From Lysobacter defluvii IMMIB APB-9 = DSM 18482 (GTDB lineage: Bacteria > Pseudomonadota > Gammaproteobacteria > Xanthomonadales > Xanthomonadaceae), in the NCBI RefSeq assembly GCF_000423325.1, contig NZ_AUHT01000004.1:248001-312000 (forward strand): 64,000 bases of DNA, given 5' to 3'. Each line of letters starts with the position of its first letter. Within the stretch, counting starts at the first letter, position 1. Positions 59,603 to 64,000 of the stretch are shown here, one piece after another. Below the pieces are notes generated by a model. It saw only the letters and a program-made list of their open reading frames with translations. It was not told where the DNA came from and did not search any database. Both the position numbers and the translations under genes were made by a program.

Positions 59603-60361
59603 CTAGATGGTGTGCTGCGACGCGCCTAAAAAGAGGTGCTCTGGTCCCGGTGGTGCGGACCAGAAGTGCTGGTCTAGCGAGCACAGGTCGCGGACGAAAA
59701 CGCGAGAAATGCTGCTTCTGGGAAGGCCCGGCGGCCCTCCAAAAGCCGCAGCCCAAGCGCTACCTCGCGCATAGGATGTGCGGGATTGGAGTTGCGCGAA
59801 GATGCCTTCTCGGATCCGCTCCGAGGCGCTCGTTCCCAGCCGTTGTGCTACCGATGCGCCGTGCCGAACGGCTGCCCAGGCGACATAGCGCCACTGGCCG
59901 ATTGAGAGCTCAGGCTGCGAGCTGTGGTAGATGAACCCTAGATCACGCGCCCATAGCGGGTCGAAGTGGTGGCGCTGGAGTTGGACTTCGAGAAAGCTCT
60001 GCGCCTCCCAGAGCGCAAGCTCTCGCCAGACTGAGACGCGTAGATCTAGTGTTGGCTCGTCCCGGTCCAGCTGCCGTAAAAATTCTAGTAGTGCAGGCAG
60101 AACCGCTCCTTCCATGTATGCGCTCCAGGTGAAGCGCCACGGATACGCCTCTATCGGTGTGTAGTGGTACGCAGGTCCCGCGTGTGGATCTGGACCCGGC
60201 GAATCGATGAGTCCCAGGTTGCTTAGGCGTTCGATCACTTGCCAAGATGCGGCTGAGGTTGGTGCAAGCGGCACCCGCTGCTCCCTGGTCGTAAGCAGCG
60301 CCGCCAACTGCAGGCTCCCTGGGATCCCAAGATCGTCGATTGTGTCTGGCCCTGTCTGCAT
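59603..60361 (-). CDS. 252-aa hypothetical protein divergent from an Xre regulator
   Basis: I do not recognise this protein. It is soluble. An N-terminal region (about 10-55: LAALLTTREQRVPLAPTSAA through LIDSPG) looks like a winged helix. The rest is Trp- and Arg-rich and helical (WRFTWSAYMEGAVLPALLEF, SIGQWRYVAWAAVRHGAS). There is no Cys motif, signal or membrane segment. ATG 60361 is preceded by a weak AGG. It faces away from the Xre gene across 96 bp holding a 17-bp palindrome, so the Xre protein probably controls it. The pair could be a toxin/defence module, which is inference. Confidence 0.6.
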   Translation of the reverse strand: MQTGPDTIDDLGIPGSLQLAALLTTREQRVPLAPTSAASWQVIERLSNLGLIDSPGPDPHAGPAYHYTPIEAYPWRFTWSAYMEGAVLPALLEFLRQLDRDEPTLDLRVSVWRELALWEAQSFLEVQLQRHHFDPLWARDLGFIYHSSQPELSIGQWRYVAWAAVRHGASVAQRLGTSASERIREGIFAQLQSRTSYARGSAWAAAFGGPPGLPRSSISRVFVRDLCSLDQHFWSAPPGPEHLFLGASQHTI

Positions 60362-60384
60362 CGCCTAGGTCACGTTGCGGGGAC

Positions 60385-60401
60385 ACTAAGTTTAACTTAG
60401 T
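60385..60401. promoter_or_regulatory. 17-bp palindromic operator between the 252-aa gene and xre
   Basis: ACTAAGTT-T-AACTTAGT is a perfect inverted repeat with a single central base. It sits in the middle of the 96-bp divergent gap, 24 bp from one start and 57 bp from the other. It is AT-rich against its surroundings. Size and place fit a dimeric Xre-family repressor. Confidence 0.65.
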
Positions 60402-60457
60402 ATCCAAGCTGCCAACACTGACGCACCCTATAGCCTTCCGTTATCAGAGGGCTGGGG

Positions 60458-60802
60458 ATGTCTCGTCGAGACCTGAGAAGGGTCGTTGGTCTGCGCTTGA
60501 GAGAGGCAAGGTTGCGCCGTGGTCTCACCCAGGCCGAGCTCGGGCGCCAAGCGGGATTGGATCCTTCAGTTGCGAGCCCCAGGATGACCCAGTACGAGTC
60601 AGGCCAGCATCTTCCCCGTGCAGAGGTGTTAAGCCGGTTGGCATCTGTACTAGGCGTCCCCGTTTCGTACCTGATGGCAGAAGACGAAGGCTTGGCAACG
60701 TTGATCCTGAACTGGCAGGCGATGACGCCGGAGCAACGCGCAGTCTTGATTGCCGCTGCCGATCAGGTTGTTAGGGCAGGCGACACACGGCCGCCGCCGT
60801 GA
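60458..60802 (+). CDS. Xre-family transcription regulator
   Basis: A 114-residue DNA-binding protein with an HTH_3 domain at about residues 8-72 (LRLREARLRRGLTQAELGRQ, then MTQYESGQHLPRAEVLSRLA). A short helical tail follows that may dimerise. ATG 60458 is preceded by AGAGGG. It is divergent from the 252-aa gene and likely binds the palindrome between them, giving autoregulation. Confidence 0.8.
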   Translation: MSRRDLRRVVGLRLREARLRRGLTQAELGRQAGLDPSVASPRMTQYESGQHLPRAEVLSRLASVLGVPVSYLMAEDEGLATLILNWQAMTPEQRAVLIAAADQVVRAGDTRPPP

Positions 60803-61033
60803 GCGACCGGAGTGTGCTGCGCGACTAGAAGGTAGCCGACCGACCACCGAACTGCCCGGTACGGGTAGCTAACCACGTGCACAAGTCGACCACACATCTT
60901 CGCAGACCCCTCGAATGGGGTTCGCTGCTCGCTCGCCAGCACCGCCAGCTCCTTAACGCGGAAGGTCTCGGCTGCATTACCGCTGTGGAGCCGCGTAGGT
61001 TCAGCGCAACCGGTTATGGCCTCCCGGCCAGGC

Positions 61034-61049
61034 TTTCATAATTATGAAA
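61034..61049. repeat. perfect 16-bp AT-rich palindrome
   Basis: TTTCATAATTATGAAA is fully self-complementary and stands out from GC-rich surroundings. It lies between two gene 3' ends, where a promoter operator is not expected. It might be a recombination or protein-binding site, or a remnant of one. Confidence 0.55.
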
Positions 61050-61119
61050 ATTCGGGCCCTTCACCATAATTGCGCGGGATCGGTCCACGGTCACGGTGAG
61101 CATCGTCGCGCCGCCATGG

Positions 61120-61152
61120 CCCCGCGCGCCGACATCGGGGCGGCGCGCGGGG
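61120..61152 (-). terminator. 12-bp stem just after the SRAP gene
   Basis: CCCCGCGCGCCG (61120-61131) and CGGCGCGCGGGG (61141-61152) are perfect inverted repeats with a 9-nt loop, abutting the stop codon of the SRAP gene. There is no T-run, so strong 3'-end protection or factor-assisted termination is possible. Confidence 0.5.
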
Positions 61153-62076
61153 CTACGCGGCTTCGCGATGCTCGTAATAGGGATGCTGCTTGTCATCAAG
61201 GATCGCTTGTAGCCCCGCTCGCCCTACCGGCTCCGGATCGAGCCATCGGTCAACGTGTTCCGGCTTGAGGTTGATGATCGTGCGGTCGTGCCCTGCCGCT
61301 GCGACCTCGGGCTCCGGATCATCCGTCACCGCGGCGAATGACAGAAGATCAGGTTCGACACCCTTGGGGTCCGTCCACCTTGACCACAGGCAGGCCACGA
61401 GCATCGGCTCGCCGGTGCGAGGAATGAACTCAAGGATCTTGCTCTGGCCGTCCATCTCGACGTGCTCGTAGAAGCGGTGGGCGATCATGACCGCGTGATT
61501 GCGGCCGAACAGCTCGCCCCAGAACCCCTCGAGATTGTCCCTCCGGGCGTTGTATGTCCCAGGGAACTTTCGATCATAGAAGGTGGGCTTGCCAGCAGGT
61601 CTGCACTGGTACCGCATCAGCTTCACGACCGGGCGGCCGCATTCTGATACGAGCACTGGGCAATACACGCCGGGGTAGATGCGGTGGTCCTGGTCGCTTG
61701 GCAAGCCTTTCAGCACATCCAAGCGACGCTGGGCTATAGCGACCTTGTTGGTGCCGATACGCACGTCTTCGCGTGCCTTCTTCGTGTCGCGCGCCTGCAG
61801 AGCGCGCTGCGCTTCAATCACACGCCGCCGCTGGGCGAACAGCTCCCGCGTTAGTGTGTCTTGTTCCCAAGCGTCCCACACACGGATGAGTTCCGCGACT
61901 TCGGTGGGGCCACGTTCGAGGATGTCGCGCTCCAAGGCTCGGGGCGCTTTTGGGCGCTTAGTCGCCTTTCCCTCCGGCCACCAGTACGCTTGGACGTAGC
62001 TCTCGATGTCCATGTCCGCCCCGGTTTCCCGACGAAACTTGCTGAACTCGGCTTGGACGCGGGCGGAGTAGCACAT
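61153..62076 (-). CDS. SRAP-family protein (YedK/HMCES-like) with coiled-coil insertion
   Basis: SRAP proteins form a covalent thiazolidine link with abasic sites in single-stranded DNA. The 307-residue product begins MCYSARVQ; Cys 2 is the crosslinking residue after Met removal, which decides the start at 62076 over an upstream ATG at 62115. Asn 176 (GTYNARRDN), Glu 205 (HRFYEHVE) and His 263 (AGHDRTIINL) match the other active-site positions. Between the first strand and the rest there are about 100 extra residues (30-130), charged and helical, probably coiled coil; short homologues such as YedK lack them. Confidence 0.85.
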   Translation of the reverse strand: MCYSARVQAEFSKFRRETGADMDIESYVQAYWWPEGKATKRPKAPRALERDILERGPTEVAELIRVWDAWEQDTLTRELFAQRRRVIEAQRALQARDTKKAREDVRIGTNKVAIAQRRLDVLKGLPSDQDHRIYPGVYCPVLVSECGRPVVKLMRYQCRPAGKPTFYDRKFPGTYNARRDNLEGFWGELFGRNHAVMIAHRFYEHVEMDGQSKILEFIPRTGEPMLVACLWSRWTDPKGVEPDLLSFAAVTDDPEPEVAAAGHDRTIINLKPEHVDRWLDPEPVGRAGLQAILDDKQHPYYEHREAA

Positions 62077-62156
62077 GACGGTGACGAGCGGGTGGGGGAG
62101 TCGAAGATAGCGCAAGCCACCTCACGCCCTGTGACGCCCTTGCGTACTGTAGCGCC

Positions 62157-62399
62157 ATGCTTCCCGAAGGCTTCGAATGGCGGCCGTTTGTAACCGGACC
62201 CGCACTGTATCTGGCAGGCCGGCAGCTCGCGATTGCCAGTGCACTCCCTACTGGCTACCGGGTGGACTTCGTCTTGCGCCGAAGGAGCGAATTCTTCGAC
62301 AACCTCGAGAGTGCACAGCGCTACTGCGCAGCCTGGGCGAGGAAATTGGAAGTGCGACTCAGGAAAGAGGTGGCACAGCCGATCGTTCGCGGGTGGTAG
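62157..62399 (+). CDS. 80-aa hypothetical protein divergent from SRAP gene
   Basis: A small basic protein (MLPEGFEWRPFVTGPALYLA ... VRLRKEVAQPIVRGW) with a plausible alpha/beta fold. I do not recognise a family name. It starts 80 bp from the SRAP gene on the opposite strand. TACTGT (62145-62150) lies 6 nt before the ATG, so it too could be leaderless. Confidence 0.5.
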   Translation: MLPEGFEWRPFVTGPALYLAGRQLAIASALPTGYRVDFVLRRRSEFFDNLESAQRYCAAWARKLEVRLRKEVAQPIVRGW

Positions 62400-62904
62400 C
62401 CCTACCAGCCGGCAAGGCTTTGGCTGACTGTCAGGGGAGGACTGCTCGTCCATGCTGGACTCCCGCCGTGCAGCGCGGACCGGAGCACTAGGCCTTACAT
62501 CTCTGTCGTGCCTACCGGGAAGCAACGCCGTCCTCAGGACAGCGGCGGGACTCTCAACATCAAAGCGCCATCCCCGCTCCGAGCGTGTCCAGCGGCATGG
62601 CGAAGAGCTCTAGGGTGCAGCAGCCATCCGGGCGAAAGCGCGAGTTACAGCCCCTTTGCACCACTTCTGTAATTTTCAGCCAAGGACCTCACCATCGAAC
62701 CGCGAGGACGGTGCAAAGGCGCTCGTAAGTCCTTCGACGAAAGGGCGGCCGGGGTGGACCGCAGATGCGTGTACGTTGCAGCGGTACAGGATCCCGAGGC
62801 GAACCGCGCGGCGTTGCGCGGCGAGCGCAGGACCGGCCGGCCTTGCCGGAGCGGAGGCGGTCCCGTACAACTGCGGTGAACCTGACGAGTAGCCGGGCGA
62901 TCTG
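62400..62904. other. 505-bp stretch without a convincing gene
   Basis: Several short open frames exist on both strands, but none has a good start, codon use or recognisable product. I see no repeat or RNA gene. It may hold decayed sequence and the promoter of the antitoxin-like gene. Confidence 0.4.
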
Positions 62905-63291
62905 ATGGAAGCCTCTCTCCACGCCGAGCAAACCCGGAAGGATCTCGCGCGCACAGTGACCTCCCTGTTTGACAAGTGGGGGTTGGAGGGGGAGCAGCAA
63001 GCGCAGCTGCTTGGCATGCCTGGCAATGGCCCCGAGGCGTGTGCTGAGTACCGGGCTGGGCAGCAAGCACTGCCGGACGAGCCCGAGACGCTGGATCGCG
63101 TGGGCTACCTACTCGGGATCCACGCCGGCCTTCGCTTGCTGTTCCCGGAGGATGAGGCCATCCGCTTCGGGTGGGTAAAGATGCGCAACCAAAGCTTAGA
63201 TGGCCGAACGCCCTTGGATGTAATGCTCAGCGAGGGGCTGGTCGGCGTTGCCCGCGTTGCCCGCCTCGTTGACTTCCAAGGAGGGCGGTGA
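62905..63291 (+). CDS. MbcA/ParS/Xre-type antitoxin (DUF2384 family), orphan
   Basis: The 128-residue product has an N-terminal helical DNA-binding-like region (about 10-70) and the C-terminal toxin-binding domain typical of this antitoxin family. The key pattern is MRNQSLDGRTPLDVMLSEG followed by ARLVDF (about 92-124). Partners are usually RES-domain NAD-degrading toxins encoded directly downstream. Here the next gene is a 141-aa protein without RES features and the upstream 505 bp hold no toxin. The ribosome site is weak. It may be an orphan or have a non-standard partner. Confidence 0.7.
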   Translation: MEASLHAEQTRKDLARTVTSLFDKWGLEGEQQAQLLGMPGNGPEACAEYRAGQQALPDEPETLDRVGYLLGIHAGLRLLFPEDEAIRFGWVKMRNQSLDGRTPLDVMLSEGLVGVARVARLVDFQGGR

Positions 63292-63362
63292 TGCGGCCCT
63301 GCGTGGCCCGCTTCCACGCCGAGGGCCGAGCGCCAACTTGCTTTCACCTTCGGGACTGACTC

Positions 63363-63788
63363 ATGACGAACAATGAGCTCTTCGAAATAATCGCAGCGCG
63401 GATGTTTGCAAAATGCCTTGAGGCGCACCCGATAGGAGTTGATTTTGAGTTCCACGCGCTCGCATATGAAGCCACGCCGAGAAATGAAGATGGCGAACTC
63501 CAGGATAGAGCTACAGAGGTGGCCAGAAGCACGTTTAGATGGCTGGAGCGAGAAGGTTACATCTACGTTGGCCACGTCGAAGATAGCATCAGTTACGGGC
63601 TCATCAGCGCCGGTGACGTCTCGCTAACCGGACGCGCGCTCGCGATTTTGAATGCAGTGCCGGGCGTACTACAAGAACAAAGGCCAATGCGGGATCTCAT
63701 TTTGGGCGCGGTTCGATCGGGAAGCGCCACTGCAATGCAGGAAGCAATCAAGCAGCTAATCGGCGCAGCGGCTGGCGCTGCGTTCTAG
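63363..63788 (+). CDS. 141-aa hypothetical protein
   Basis: A soluble helical protein that I do not recognise. The central part (FHALAYEATPRNEDGELQDR, STFRWLEREGYIYVGHV) looks like a winged helix. The C-terminus is Gly/Ala-rich and hydrophobic (AIKQLIGAAAGAAF) and might sit in or on a membrane. It lies 71 bp after the antitoxin-like gene on the same strand, and its codons are AT-richer than those of its neighbour. It could be a partner of that gene, which is untested. Confidence 0.5.
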   Translation: MTNNELFEIIAARMFAKCLEAHPIGVDFEFHALAYEATPRNEDGELQDRATEVARSTFRWLEREGYIYVGHVEDSISYGLISAGDVSLTGRALAILNAVPGVLQEQRPMRDLILGAVRSGSATAMQEAIKQLIGAAAGAAF

Positions 63789-64000
63789 CGTTCCCATGTG
63801 TAACGCCGGCTCAGTCCCCTTCGGTTTCCAGAAGAATTCACGAGGGGTGGAATGTTTCTAGGAGCGGGCTAGCGCGCCGAACAAGACCTGGTCGGGCAGT
63901 TTAGAGGATTAGGGAGCGTTATCGGGGGTAGGAAAGAAGGGCAGCTTGCGACCCAAAGCGGACATCCGGCGACCCTAATTTGCAAGGCTAGGGCGCGCAC

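Larger units (their letters stand above)
60803..61152. other. 350-bp convergent gap with two strong palindromes
   Basis: No gene is seen. The gap lies between the 3' ends of xre (+) and the SRAP gene (-). It contains TTTCATAATTATGAAA (61034-61049), a perfect 16-bp palindrome, and a 12-bp GC-rich inverted repeat (61120-61131/61141-61152) directly after the SRAP stop. Confidence 0.6.
51180..64000. mobile_element. genomic island with Tn7-like module, continues past window end
   Basis: From about 51,180 the GC content falls and codon use becomes mixed. Genes are of transposition, regulation and unknown types, with debris of uppP and an IS. The left boundary is placed at the compositional switch inside the 3' end of the preceding gene; a TGTCATTGATATTGC stretch at 51192 looks like a Tn7-type terminus (TGT start). 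I found no matching inverted copy to the right and no obvious 5-bp target duplication, so the right boundary is unknown and the region may be composite. Confidence 0.6.

Noticed and set aside
60385-60401. LexA box before the Xre regulator
   Set aside because: The palindrome ACTAAGTTTAACTTAGT matches neither the CTG-N10-CAG nor the TTAG-type LexA patterns that I know from this family. An Xre operator is simpler.
61014-61199. A 61-codon minus-strand frame ending GPNFHNYESLAGRP, perhaps the end of a recombinase
   Set aside because: It overlaps the SRAP 3' end, its tail is just the translated palindrome, and I could not tie it to a known recombinase.

Overview
The window is high-GC (about 70% by eye) gammaproteobacterial DNA. 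Gene content and order point to Xanthomonadaceae, most likely a Lysobacter/Luteimonas-type genus. The evidence is the order grpE-dnaK-dnaJ, dapB-carA-carB-greA, rpfE-recJ-prfB-lysS, an RpfB-type fadD and divergent acnA/acnB, which I know from the rpf region of Xanthomonas. No rRNA, tRNA or CRISPR array was seen.

Bases 1 to about 51,170 are core chromosome. First comes the Hsp70 chaperone set, with sigma-32-like promoters before grpE and before dnaK. It is followed by a di-heme peroxidase lipoprotein, lysine/peptidoglycan (dapB) and carbamoyl-phosphate (carAB) synthesis, and greA. Next is the rpf neighbourhood: rpfE, recJ, prfB with its programmed frameshift, lysS, a secreted repeat protein, rpfB/fadD, a NlpC/P60 endopeptidase, an M19 dipeptidase, two serine beta-lactamase-like hydrolases and the two aconitases. 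The DSF quorum-sensing core (rpfG, rpfC, rpfF) expected between lysS and rpfB is missing. After that come an ABC exporter, the NUDIX-mnmA-hflD operon, clpS-clpA, infA, aat (the N-degron pathway), an acyltransferase, trxB, ftsK, lolA, a periplasmic hypothetical, rarA, a TonB-dependent receptor, a DNA glycosylase and a DUF4124-type protein.

From about 51,180 to the end the DNA has lower GC, mixed codon use and gene fragments, so it reads as a genomic island. Its left junction appears to lie inside the 3' end of the DUF4124-type gene. The first 5.2 kb is a four-gene Tn7-like transposition operon on the minus strand: TnsA-like, TnsB, TnsC and TniQ. TnsB keeps its DDE triad. The TnsA-like protein lacks recognisable endonuclease residues, and TnsC has Cys where Walker B normally has Glu.

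To the right lie accessory genes and debris: a small Cys-containing protein, an AlpA-like DNA-binding protein, a 365-aa unknown, a fragment of uppP, a decayed IS3-family element, a divergent pair (252-aa unknown and Xre regulator) around a 17-bp palindrome, an SRAP-family protein with a long coiled-coil insertion, an orphan MbcA/ParS-type antitoxin and two hypotheticals.

Regulatory points worth noting are likely leaderless transcripts for dapB and clpS, a promoter-terminator-greA arrangement like the E. coli GraL leader, and several intrinsic terminators.
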